Source of the DNA: an uncultured Bacteroidales bacterium
GTDB taxonomy: Bacteria > Bacteroidota > Bacteroidia > Bacteroidales > UBA932
Assembly (NCBI GenBank): GCA_934726455.1
Contig: CAKVDS010000040.1
Span: forward strand, 1 to 23,736
Reading direction: 5' to 3'
DNA: 23,736 bases
Both the position numbers and the translations under genes were made by a program. The notes below the pieces were generated by a model that did not search any database, was not told the DNA's origin, and saw nothing but the letters and a program-made list of their open reading frames with translations. Positions 7,387-15,313 of the stretch are shown in pieces; positions within the stretch are counted from its first letter, which is position 1; every line of letters begins with the position of its first letter.

Positions 7387-9028
7387 ATAGTCCTATCGTT
7401 GTTCCGGTGAATCCCCCCGCCACAGCAGTAGAAAGATAATCCGCAGGGACATTATCCTTGAGAAGCGTCCAGTTTTTGCCGTCCGGCGCATACCAGAAAG
7501 CAAATGAAGTCCCGGACGAAACCGTCTTGAGGTCGAAGAAAGCCCCTTCCGCCTTTGCCGATGCAAGTACTCCGTCCGGGGTCTCCAAAGAGACTGTCCA
7601 ATCTTTCCCCACTCTGCTGAGAGAGAAGAAATAATGGTGCTTCTCATCCTTGAAAAGAAGCATGCCGGCTTTCTCTTCCGACGACACCGGGTTGAAAGTG
7701 ATACGGGTATCGGCTTTGAATTTGTGGTGCTGTACTCTCCTCAGGACAGTGGCAGGAGTTGTGAATTTTGTCACGGACTCAGGTGATGACTTGAGGAGAA
7801 GTTTTCCGCCGGAGAGCGAATACAGATCCTCTGCCGGCCCGCGGAGCGTCATCCAGTGCAGCGGCAAGCTGTCTCCATCGAATTCGTCATTGACCATAAA
7901 GTTACCGAAAGTGACATTCTTGCCACGTTCCGCCCCGCTATGGCGGACAATCATCGGGACAGGTTCGTCTCCAGTCGTGATATAAGGGAAACCATCTTCG
8001 CTCCAGCGTACCGGCATCATGAATGTCTCCCGGCCTAGATTCTCGTACTTTCCCTCAAGAGGGCGGCAGGCAAGAAAAACAGCCCACCATTCCCCCGACG
8101 GCGTGCGCACCAGATCCGCATGCCCGGCGCAAGTGACAGCCGACGGACGGTCAGCATCCAGATGGCGCTGAGTCAAGATAGGATTGCCTTTCCAGGCCTT
8201 ATACTCTCCCATAGGGGAATCGCTGCGGAATATCACCTCGGAATGCCCGATGGAAGTTCCACCCTCCGCAGCCATAAGATAGTACTTGCCGTCTATCTTG
8301 TAAAGATGCGGCCCCTCTATCCAGATCGGCTTTTCAGCCGGATTGACTCCCTTGTTGACAATGATTTTCCTCTCACCTACTGTCTTGTCGGTGGCGGTGT
8401 CATACTCCACGATACGGATTGTCCTGTGCCCGTCATACTCCGGTTTGCCGTCAGGGGCATCGTCATTGTTGACGATATAGGCCCTGCCGTCATCATCAAA
8501 GAACAGAGACGGATCGATACCCTGCACCTGAGGCAGCATTATCGGATCGGACCACTCGCCGAGAGGGTCAGAAGCTTTCACGACGAAATTTCCGGCCCCG
8601 ACATTGGTGGTGATCATTTTGAACATGCCGTTGTGTGGTTTGTATTTGATATCTGGAGCAAATATGCCGCCGCTGATATGCTGACGGCCGAGATTGACAA
8701 GCTGTGAAGGCCGCGAGAGGACATTCCCTTTCTGTTCCCAGTTCAGCAGGTCCGTGCTATGGAATATCGGCACCCCGGGATAATACGAGAATGTCGATGT
8801 CACAAGATAGTAGTTGCCCTTTCCATCCGTGCAGATGCTCGGATCCGAATACCAGCCCGGCAAGAGAGGATTATATGCAAAATCCTTCCCCGGAAGCGGA
8901 TTCTCAACGTAGAAATCATCCCGTCCTTCATATTTGAAAAAATCGAAGGCGGCCGCACCCTCGGGCACGGAAGTCGAGCATGACAACAGCCCGACTGACA
9001 GGCCAATGGCCGATAAGAGCTTTTTCAT
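7373..9028 (-). CDS. GH43 glycosidase lipoprotein, likely beta-xylosidase
   Basis: A 551-residue lipoprotein (lipobox LLSC, Cys17). The GH43 propeller starts at NPLLPGWYSDPSI with base Asp62, then VQGIDPSLFFDDDG with Asp172 and PIWIEGPHLYKIDG with acid Glu238; the conserved His303 (AGHADLV) is also present. A C-terminal beta-sandwich runs from about 380 to the end (NDEFDGDSLPLHW), like the domain that lines the active site in xylan beta-xylosidases of this family. I infer exo-release of xylose (or arabinose) from short oligosaccharides, probably in the periplasm. The ATG at 9028 follows the upstream stop (TGA, 9030-9032) by one base, so translation is probably coupled; the frame also allows a TTG at 9037. 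It overlaps the next gene by 14 nt. Confidence 0.93.
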   Translation of the reverse strand: MKKLLSAIGLSVGLLSCSTSVPEGAAAFDFFKYEGRDDFYVENPLPGKDFAYNPLLPGWYSDPSICTDGKGNYYLVTSTFSYYPGVPIFHSTDLLNWEQKGNVLSRPSQLVNLGRQHISGGIFAPDIKYKPHNGMFKMITTNVGAGNFVVKASDPLGEWSDPIMLPQVQGIDPSLFFDDDGRAYIVNNDDAPDGKPEYDGHRTIRIVEYDTATDKTVGERKIIVNKGVNPAEKPIWIEGPHLYKIDGKYYLMAAEGGTSIGHSEVIFRSDSPMGEYKAWKGNPILTQRHLDADRPSAVTCAGHADLVRTPSGEWWAVFLACRPLEGKYENLGRETFMMPVRWSEDGFPYITTGDEPVPMIVRHSGAERGKNVTFGNFMVNDEFDGDSLPLHWMTLRGPAEDLYSLSGGKLLLKSSPESVTKFTTPATVLRRVQHHKFKADTRITFNPVSSEEKAGMLLFKDEKHHYFFSLSRVGKDWTVSLETPDGVLASAKAEGAFFDLKTVSSGTSFAFWYAPDGKNWTLLKDNVPADYLSTAVAGGFTGTTIGLYATK

Positions 9029-9029
9029 A

Positions 9030-10349
9030 TCATTCAAAAATTATCCAGTCAATATCAACAGCTCCGCCCTCCGTCAGAGTGGCAGTCAGTGTCTGGAGGC
9101 CTGTCACAGACTTCCCGAGAGACGCCTTGACCTCCGTCCAATCCTTGGAGCGCGGCACCTTGACCTCCACGAAAGCCGGATCTTCAGCCACGCAGATGCT
9201 CACCTTTCCTCCATTTTTGGAGCGCACGCGCATCCTTACAGAAGCCGGGCTCTCATCCGTAAAATCCACATCCGCATACCTTACCCAGACCGACGGCCTG
9301 TCCAAAGCCACGAACCAGCCGGCAAAGGTGTCGGACGGATTGAGAAAGTCTATCGAGGCGCCGACAGGGCAGAGCGCACTGTAACGGTCGAGTTCGATCT
9401 TCTTGCGTGCCGGATACACTCCCACTCCCCTGTATGTCGGAGTCACCGGCTGAATCGTGCCGTCGGCATTGAAAATCACCTTGTCAACACGGGCGGAGCG
9501 GTTCTTGTCAAACTGCGGAGAATAGTCGTTGTGGTGATAGAACAGATACCACTGCCCCTGATATTCAACAAGAGAGTGGTGGTTGGTCCAACAGCCGGTC
9601 GGAGACTGCTGCATTATCAATCCCTTGAACTCAAACGGCCCCATCGGGTTGTCGCTCATGGCATAGGCGAGGGTCTCGGTCTTGTCCTGCACCCAAGGAT
9701 ATGTGAGATAGTACTTGCCGTCACGTTCAAACGCGAACGGGCCCTCCTTGAATCCGGCGGGGAGATTCTCATCCAGACGTCGAGGAGTTCCGTCCAGTTC
9801 AACCATGTTGTCCTTGAGCTTTGCCACCTGAAGTCCCATCCCGGACCAATAAATATAGGAGGTTCCGTCCTTGTCAATCAGCACGCACGGATCTATGCCC
9901 ATAACGCCTTTTATGGACTCTTTCTCCGGAACGAACGGACCGGAAGGCGAAGTCGCCGTGGCGACCCCGACCGCGAATCCGCGGCCTGTCTTCGGTGCAT
10001 CCGGATAGTAGAAATAATATTTGCCGTTCTTGTATACGCAGTCCGGAGCCCACATCGAATAGCCGTCCGGCTTGCCCCAAGGCACGTTCTCCTGACTCAG
10101 GATGACACCATGGTCAGTCCAGTCCATGAGGTTCTCTGAAGAAAAGACATGATAATCAGCCATGCTGAACCATTTGCGCTCCGGCTCCACCGGGCTGATG
10201 ATGTCGTGGGACGGATACAGATAGACCTTGCCGTCGAACACCCTCGCCGTCGGATCAGCAGTGAACTGGTCTCGGATTATAGGGTTCTGCGCATAAGCCG
10301 TGGCCGCGCCGAGGAGGGCCAGACCAAAGATGATGTTTTTTGACTTCAT
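9030..10349 (-). CDS. GH43 glycosidase with C-terminal CBM6-like domain
   Basis: A 439-residue secreted enzyme. The signal peptide MKSKNIIFGLALLGAATAYA precedes QNPIIRDQFTADPTARV with the catalytic base Asp32. MGIDPCVLIDKDG gives the modulating Asp153 and GFKEGPFAFERDG the general acid Glu202. Residues from about 330 to 439 look like a CBM6-type sandwich (GWFVALDRPSVWVRYADVDF ... VDIDWIIFE). Related GH43-CBM6 proteins are beta-xylosidases or arabinoxylan arabinofuranohydrolases; I cannot choose between these. There is no lipobox, unlike the other two GH43 proteins, so it is probably soluble in the periplasm or secreted. The ATG at 10349 is preferred; an ATG at 10388 would give a 29-nt overlap and a poor signal sequence. 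The preferred start is 10 nt after the upstream stop. Confidence 0.92.
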   Translation of the reverse strand: MKSKNIIFGLALLGAATAYAQNPIIRDQFTADPTARVFDGKVYLYPSHDIISPVEPERKWFSMADYHVFSSENLMDWTDHGVILSQENVPWGKPDGYSMWAPDCVYKNGKYYFYYPDAPKTGRGFAVGVATATSPSGPFVPEKESIKGVMGIDPCVLIDKDGTSYIYWSGMGLQVAKLKDNMVELDGTPRRLDENLPAGFKEGPFAFERDGKYYLTYPWVQDKTETLAYAMSDNPMGPFEFKGLIMQQSPTGCWTNHHSLVEYQGQWYLFYHHNDYSPQFDKNRSARVDKVIFNADGTIQPVTPTYRGVGVYPARKKIELDRYSALCPVGASIDFLNPSDTFAGWFVALDRPSVWVRYADVDFTDESPASVRMRVRSKNGGKVSICVAEDPAFVEVKVPRSKDWTEVKASLGKSVTGLQTLTATLTEGGAVDIDWIIFE

Positions 10350-10359
10350 ATGATTGATG

Positions 10360-11499
10360 TTATTTGAAAAGGTGAGGAATGAATTCATTGAGGCAGCGCC
10401 TCCAGGTCAGCCACTCGTGGGCCGTACCCTTGGATTCGTAGTAAATGGCATTGACACCGCGGGCGGTCAGAGCGTCGACAATCGCCTTGGTTCCGAAATT
10501 CTCTTCTGTCCCGATGCCCATGAAAAGATATTTTACCTGGGCGTTGAAAGACTTGGCATCAGCGAAAGCCCCATTGTACAGCTTTGCGTAATCAGCCTGA
10601 GGCGGAAGGAAGATGGCGCCGCTGAATGCCCCGATATATGCAAACTTGTCCAGGTTGGTCAGCGCGATGTCAAAAGTCTGCTTGCCTCCCCATGAAAGAC
10701 CGGCCATTGCCCGGCTTTCCCGGTCGGTACGGACGCGGAAAGTCTTCTCTATGTAAGGAATGATGTCCGTCAGGAGAACCTCTCCGAAAGTGCCGCCGAA
10801 CTGATCACGGGACTCAGGGCCGCGGCTGCCGAATATGTGTCCGCAATTGCCATAGTCCATCACCACTATCATCGGCACACTCCGGCCGGATGCTATGCTG
10901 TTGTCAAGTATCTCCGCCATCTTACCCTGCTGGTGCCAGCCTCTCTCGTCCTCGCCCATGCCGTGCTGCAGATAGAAGACAGGGTATTTTTCGGAAGACT
11001 TCACTTCGTACTCCGCGGGCGTGTAGACGAAGCACCTTCTCATCTTCTGCTCCACAGTGGACCAGTAGTGGCATTCGCGCACCTGTCCGTGAGGGATATC
11101 GGGGTTGAAGGTATAGTATGCGGACGCTTCAGCGCTCTCGGGAATCTCGATACCGCTGGTCATCACGCCGCAGCCGTAGAAAGACTCGCTCGCAGGATCC
11201 GCCACTGCGGAGCCGTCCACATTGATGAAATAATAGTGGAAGCCGACAACAAGCGGATCAGTCGTGGCGGTCCATTCACCTGAGGAATCCTTGGACATCG
11301 GATATTTCTTGCCGCAGATGTCCACAAGCACTTCGGATGCGGCCGGAGCCTTGAACTTGAATGTCGCCCGTCCTTCGGCATCCACTTGAGGATATTCATT
11401 GCCTCTGATATTGGTGGAAGCCGGCGTTTGGGCTGACATGCTGAGCGCAGCCGCAGAGATGACGACTGCAAGAGTCATAAGAAATTTCGTATGCATCAT
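10360..11499 (-). CDS. CE1 family esterase with N-terminal CBM48-like domain
   Basis: A 379-residue secreted esterase. After a signal peptide ending near MSAQ (residue 24), residues about 35-120 form an E-set/CBM48-like domain (ATFKFKAPAASEVLVDICG). The alpha/beta hydrolase domain has the oxyanion motif YLQHGMGEDERGW (His179-Gly180), the nucleophile GLSWGG (Ser269), a likely acid near 332, and the catalytic His361 in GTAHEWLTWRRCL. CE1 enzymes of this build remove feruloyl or acetyl groups from arabinoxylan side chains; feruloyl esterase is the likeliest activity. The start ATG at 11499 overlaps the stop of the fused esterase as ATGA, indicating tight coupling; a start at 11550 would lie far inside the upstream gene. 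Confidence 0.92.
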   Translation of the reverse strand: MMHTKFLMTLAVVISAAALSMSAQTPASTNIRGNEYPQVDAEGRATFKFKAPAASEVLVDICGKKYPMSKDSSGEWTATTDPLVVGFHYYFINVDGSAVADPASESFYGCGVMTSGIEIPESAEASAYYTFNPDIPHGQVRECHYWSTVEQKMRRCFVYTPAEYEVKSSEKYPVFYLQHGMGEDERGWHQQGKMAEILDNSIASGRSVPMIVVMDYGNCGHIFGSRGPESRDQFGGTFGEVLLTDIIPYIEKTFRVRTDRESRAMAGLSWGGKQTFDIALTNLDKFAYIGAFSGAIFLPPQADYAKLYNGAFADAKSFNAQVKYLFMGIGTEENFGTKAIVDALTARGVNAIYYESKGTAHEWLTWRRCLNEFIPHLFK

Positions 11500-13427
11500 T
11501 TGAAAAACAACTTTAACGTCTCCGCCAGATAAGTACGCGCATTCATCCAAGTATGTCCGCCACCGGTAGTGATACCGCTGTAATTGATGCCTTCGGCATC
11601 GAAGTATTCACGGTTCCTGACCACTTCCGGATACAGGAAATCAGAAGAACCGACACCCATCCACAGGAGTTTCAGCTCTGAATTGAGCGGCGAACCTGCC
11701 GAAACGAGATCAGGGAAATAGGTTTCCATAACTTCAGGAGTGAGATATGCGCTATATGCCGCAAGATAAGAAAATTTATCAAGATTCTTAAGAGCAGCAA
11801 ACATCGACTGTCCGCCTCCGCGGGAGAATCCTGCGATTGCGCGGGCCTGAGGCTTGTTGACCGTGCGGAAGTTGCTCTCCACATACGGCATTATGCACTT
11901 TGTAAGTTCATCAGAGAACACCGAATACATCTCCGCAGCCTTGAGAGAAGACGGCATCGGAGTGCCGTTCATCATGTTGCCGTAAGGCATCACGACAATC
12001 ATCTCTTCCGCCTTGCCCTCGGCGATGAGGTTGTCGAGTATCACATTGAGTTTACCCACCTTGGCCCAGGTCTCTTCAGTGTCTGTAGTCCCGCTTACAA
12101 GATAGAATACAGGGTACTTCTTTTTTCCCTTGTCGTAACTTGCCGGGGTATACACCACCATAGGACGATACATGCCGAGAACGTCAGAGGAGTAGGTGCA
12201 ATAGTGGAGTTTCCCGTGCGGGACATCACGGAGACGATACAGGAGAGTGTCCGGCCCGGCTGTCTTCGAAGGAGGGAATGACGGCCAGGACGGCATCTCA
12301 AGAAGGCTCGCCTTGAAGTTCTCGTTAGGGAAGGTATCCTTGTTGAGAGGGTCAGAGACCTGCACCCCGTCCACGATGAAGCTGTACGGATAAATGTCCG
12401 GCTGCTCAATCTTGACTGTGGCACACCATACCCCGTCCATATTCTTCTCCATCGGGACATTCTTGTCAAGAAACTGTCCGGAAAGCTCAACTGAAGTTGC
12501 TTTCGGCGCCCTGTAGACGAATGTCACGGTACGCCCGAAGCCGTTGATCAACGGAGACACAAGTGAGGACGTATATGGATTTACAGCAGGACGGACGTCA
12601 TATCCGAGGAATGGCAGGGCAGCATAAGCATATCTGCGTCCGAACTCACGATAACCGGCGGCATCGAAATGCAGAAAGTCCGGCAAGTTGGTCAGTCCTG
12701 ACGATGAAATCACATGGGCGGTAGGGATGGTCTCCCCTATCCTGTCTATCCGCAGATTCGCCCCGCGGCTCGTACCGCCACGGTCAGCATTGACGGCCTC
12801 TCCGGCAAAGAGCGGCACGCGCTCAGCCTTAAGACCAAGGTCAGACAAGAGGTTCTCATAAACCGTCTTCACCTTGCGGGCCCACTCCGGATCATCCCAG
12901 TTCGACTCCCCCTGATGCAGAAGAATACCGGAGATGACTCCGTCTTTCTGAGCGAGGCGGGCCATTTCGACAAGACGGTCATAAGGACGGTTGTCGTAAG
13001 CTGCAAGCATACGCTTCATCCAGTCCGGAGCCACATCCCGGGCGTAGGCCTCCTGATTGTCCTTCAGAAATCCTTCGATCTTTATTCCCCCTATCGCGAC
13101 ATTGATCACGCCGACACGGTGGTTTTCGGGAAGATATTCAAGCAAAGTCCTGCCAAAATAGTCCACGGGAGTCATCCCCGTACCATATCGGCAGAGAGGC
13201 GGCAGGGCCTTGTACCACTGCCCCATCTTGCGGCTCCCGTCGCCGTAGTCCACGGCAGCCATTGTCAGAAAACGGTCGCTGACTCCGAGCGAATCAACGG
13301 CCTCCGGCCTTGCAGCACCTTCCATGTTGGACTGGCCGAAACAAAGATAAATATGAAAATTCGGGTCTTGGGCAGCCAGGCTCACACTCATGGCCAGAGC
13401 CGCCGCAGCAAGTATTATGCGTTTCAT
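11496..13427 (-). CDS. Fused CE6-CE1 esterase (acetyl xylan / feruloyl esterase)
   Basis: A 643-residue two-enzyme fusion. A signal peptide (to AAQ, about 20) precedes an SGNH-type CE6 domain with FGQSNMEG (Ser33), the GGIKIEGF block, LLHQGESNW (about 169-177) and the DFLHFD pair Asp250/His253. A CBM48-like module follows (about 295-380), then a CE1 domain with GFSRGG (Ser535), a likely acid Asp596 and His625 (GGGHTWMN). Bacteroidota CE6-CE1 fusions are known to act on acetylated and feruloylated xylan. One oddity: the CE1 oxyanion motif is LVSGTTDTEETW, with Ser where the neighbouring CE1 gene has His (LQHG). The ATG at 13427 fits the signal peptide; an ATG at 13451 lies inside the terminator-like hairpin and is less likely. 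Confidence 0.93.
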   Translation of the reverse strand: MKRIILAAAALAMSVSLAAQDPNFHIYLCFGQSNMEGAARPEAVDSLGVSDRFLTMAAVDYGDGSRKMGQWYKALPPLCRYGTGMTPVDYFGRTLLEYLPENHRVGVINVAIGGIKIEGFLKDNQEAYARDVAPDWMKRMLAAYDNRPYDRLVEMARLAQKDGVISGILLHQGESNWDDPEWARKVKTVYENLLSDLGLKAERVPLFAGEAVNADRGGTSRGANLRIDRIGETIPTAHVISSSGLTNLPDFLHFDAAGYREFGRRYAYAALPFLGYDVRPAVNPYTSSLVSPLINGFGRTVTFVYRAPKATSVELSGQFLDKNVPMEKNMDGVWCATVKIEQPDIYPYSFIVDGVQVSDPLNKDTFPNENFKASLLEMPSWPSFPPSKTAGPDTLLYRLRDVPHGKLHYCTYSSDVLGMYRPMVVYTPASYDKGKKKYPVFYLVSGTTDTEETWAKVGKLNVILDNLIAEGKAEEMIVVMPYGNMMNGTPMPSSLKAAEMYSVFSDELTKCIMPYVESNFRTVNKPQARAIAGFSRGGGQSMFAALKNLDKFSYLAAYSAYLTPEVMETYFPDLVSAGSPLNSELKLLWMGVGSSDFLYPEVVRNREYFDAEGINYSGITTGGGHTWMNARTYLAETLKLFFK

Positions 13428-13444
13428 AATATCAGTTCTGAAAA

Positions 13445-13467
13445 AGGGCATCCGTTACGGATGCCCT
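13445..13467 (-). terminator. Stem-loop with U-tract between susD and enzyme genes
   Basis: A perfect 10-bp stem with a 3-nt loop (AGGGCATCCG, TAA, CGGATGCCCT on the minus strand) is followed by a run of T. It sits 30 bp after susD and 18 bp before the esterase start, inside the operon. It probably acts as a partial terminator or 3' stabiliser that keeps susCD mRNA above the enzyme mRNA. Confidence 0.85.
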
Positions 13468-13496
13468 ATCCTCTACATTTGAAAAACGATATCTAA

Positions 13497-15299
13497 TTAA
13501 TCGGCCCAGCCGAGCACATCATGAAGATTTGGGTTGGCAACCTTGAAATCGAGCGGGAACGGAAGATATTCGTGCTGCCCGACAACAAATTTAGAGCAAG
13601 TAGCTTTGTCGTACTTGGTGAAAAGTTTGTGCTCTTTCTTATATCCAGGAGTACCCTCGACGAAGTACTCATCGTAAAGAGTAGGAACCTCATATTTATC
13701 GCCATTCCAAAGAGGAGATTTGTTGAATATGGCATCCAGATCAACCTTCCCCTGCTTGCTCCAGCGGACCAGATCGTGGAATCGGCAGCTCTCGAACCAC
13801 ATCTCGTACTGTTTCTCCTCCATCACGTTTTCGAATGTGAGTTCATTGCTTACTTTCCCTGAACCGGAGCGCTTCTGGACATCCTGAAGGGCCTTGAGTC
13901 CCTTGTCTGCATCAGAAGATCCTATACAAGCCTCAGCATAGAGGAGAAGCGCTTCAGCATAGCGCGCCACATTGTAGTTCTTGTGATTTGAAGCGGCACC
14001 GAAAGTACTGGTATTATCCGAAGGATAGGTCTTTCCGCCTGTGAGAATCTTAGGAGGATTTACAAATACCATGTGCTTCCACTCCATATAAGGGCCGTGG
14101 CTGAAGATACCGTTGGCAGAACTGATTCCGCGATTCGGGTCAGACTTCTTCTGCTCAAGAGTCCCGTCGTTCAACTGAGAATTCCACTCCATTTCATAGA
14201 GCCACTCATCTCCAGTGAGGAAGCATGCCAGACGGCGTGGAGATCTTCCGTCATGAGCAAGGAACTTCTCGGCAAATTCTTCTGTGATAGCACCGCCGTT
14301 CCATCCCTGGAATCCGGCATGTACCTGCGGCTCAGAAGCAAGCGCGTCCGTACGCCAGCAGAATACGTTGGCTACCATCCAGCGGCAGCGGAAAATGGCA
14401 GTCCAATAACTGCTGTTGAAGAGATCAAGGTCCTCGATGATGTTCGGTTCAAAGATCTTCTCCGAATTGCCATCTCCAGCGGCATGGAAGTTTGTCCAAT
14501 ATTCTTCTGACGGAATAAGTTCGTAGTCGCCGGATGAAATAAGATCGCCAAGATATTTACGGGCAGTCGCAGGGTCATTGTTGAACATCGCCGCCTTACC
14601 GGCTATGAATTGGGCGAAGCCTACGCTCATTCGGGCTGTCGCGTCCTTGTCGGTAATGCCATTACGTTCAGGAAGATGTCCGGAACTGATGGCCTTGTCG
14701 CACTCAGAGATGACCCACTCTAAAATCTGCTGTTGGCTTTCGGCGTTTACCGGAAGCTCATCCGCATCAAGAAGGCGGTCTACAATAGGAGGACAATTCC
14801 ATGAAAGGGCTGTCATCAGATGCAGATACGCACGCATGACACGCGCCTCGGCCACTGCCTGCTGAGTAAAATCACTGGTGAACTTCGGCTCTGCACCATT
14901 ACGGTTCTCATTGGTAAAGTTAGAAATGACGAGGTTGGCGTGATATATGGCATAATAGTAACGCTGATACATCTGCTTCAGTGTTTCATTGGTGTTACCG
15001 TAGCGGAACTCGTCAAATACACGGAAGACCTCATGGTCGCTCGGGCTGCCGCCGGCGGCAAGAATATCATCAGCGGCATAGTTGATGACAACTTGCTCCG
15101 GGACATCGATTCCCTCAGTCGCGGCCACATTGCTTATGTAGTTCGCATACATGCCGGCCAGAGCCGCAGCAGCATCATCATCGGACTGATAGAAAGAATC
15201 ATAGCTTACAACTCCTTTCTGCGGTATTTCAAGCATATCCTCGCAAGAAGAAGCCACAAGAGCCAGTCCGCAAAGTATCGGAATAAATATCTTTTTCAT
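13497..15299 (-). CDS. susD: SusD/RagB-family outer-membrane glycan-binding lipoprotein
   Basis: A 600-residue surface lipoprotein: lipobox VASSC (Cys19) followed by acidic EDMLEIP, which fits the Bacteroidota surface-export signal. SusD-family features include QAVAEARVMRAYLHLMTALS in the N-terminal helical (TPR-like) part, YNVARYAEALLLYAEA, and the C-terminal EKQYEMWFESCRFHDLVRW block. SusD proteins cap the SusC pore and bind the oligosaccharide, here most likely a xylan fragment by context. The symbol is family-level only. The ATG at 15299 gives a standard MKK signal peptide; another ATG at 15314 overlaps the susC stop (TAATG) and could serve as a reinitiation start. Confidence 0.95.
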   Translation of the reverse strand: MKKIFIPILCGLALVASSCEDMLEIPQKGVVSYDSFYQSDDDAAAALAGMYANYISNVAATEGIDVPEQVVINYAADDILAAGGSPSDHEVFRVFDEFRYGNTNETLKQMYQRYYYAIYHANLVISNFTNENRNGAEPKFTSDFTQQAVAEARVMRAYLHLMTALSWNCPPIVDRLLDADELPVNAESQQQILEWVISECDKAISSGHLPERNGITDKDATARMSVGFAQFIAGKAAMFNNDPATARKYLGDLISSGDYELIPSEEYWTNFHAAGDGNSEKIFEPNIIEDLDLFNSSYWTAIFRCRWMVANVFCWRTDALASEPQVHAGFQGWNGGAITEEFAEKFLAHDGRSPRRLACFLTGDEWLYEMEWNSQLNDGTLEQKKSDPNRGISSANGIFSHGPYMEWKHMVFVNPPKILTGGKTYPSDNTSTFGAASNHKNYNVARYAEALLLYAEACIGSSDADKGLKALQDVQKRSGSGKVSNELTFENVMEEKQYEMWFESCRFHDLVRWSKQGKVDLDAIFNKSPLWNGDKYEVPTLYDEYFVEGTPGYKKEHKLFTKYDKATCSKFVVGQHEYLPFPLDFKVANPNLHDVLGWAD

Positions 15300-15313
15300 A
15301 TAAATGACAGTCA

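Noticed and set aside
6370..7410. 346-codon open frame on the plus strand
   Set aside because: It is antisense to the GH43 gene at 5812-7386, whose catalytic motifs are intact, and its translation resembles no family.
8934..10139. 401-codon open frame on the plus strand
   Set aside because: Antisense shadow of two GH43 genes; rich in Arg and His as expected from complementing GC-rich coding sequence.
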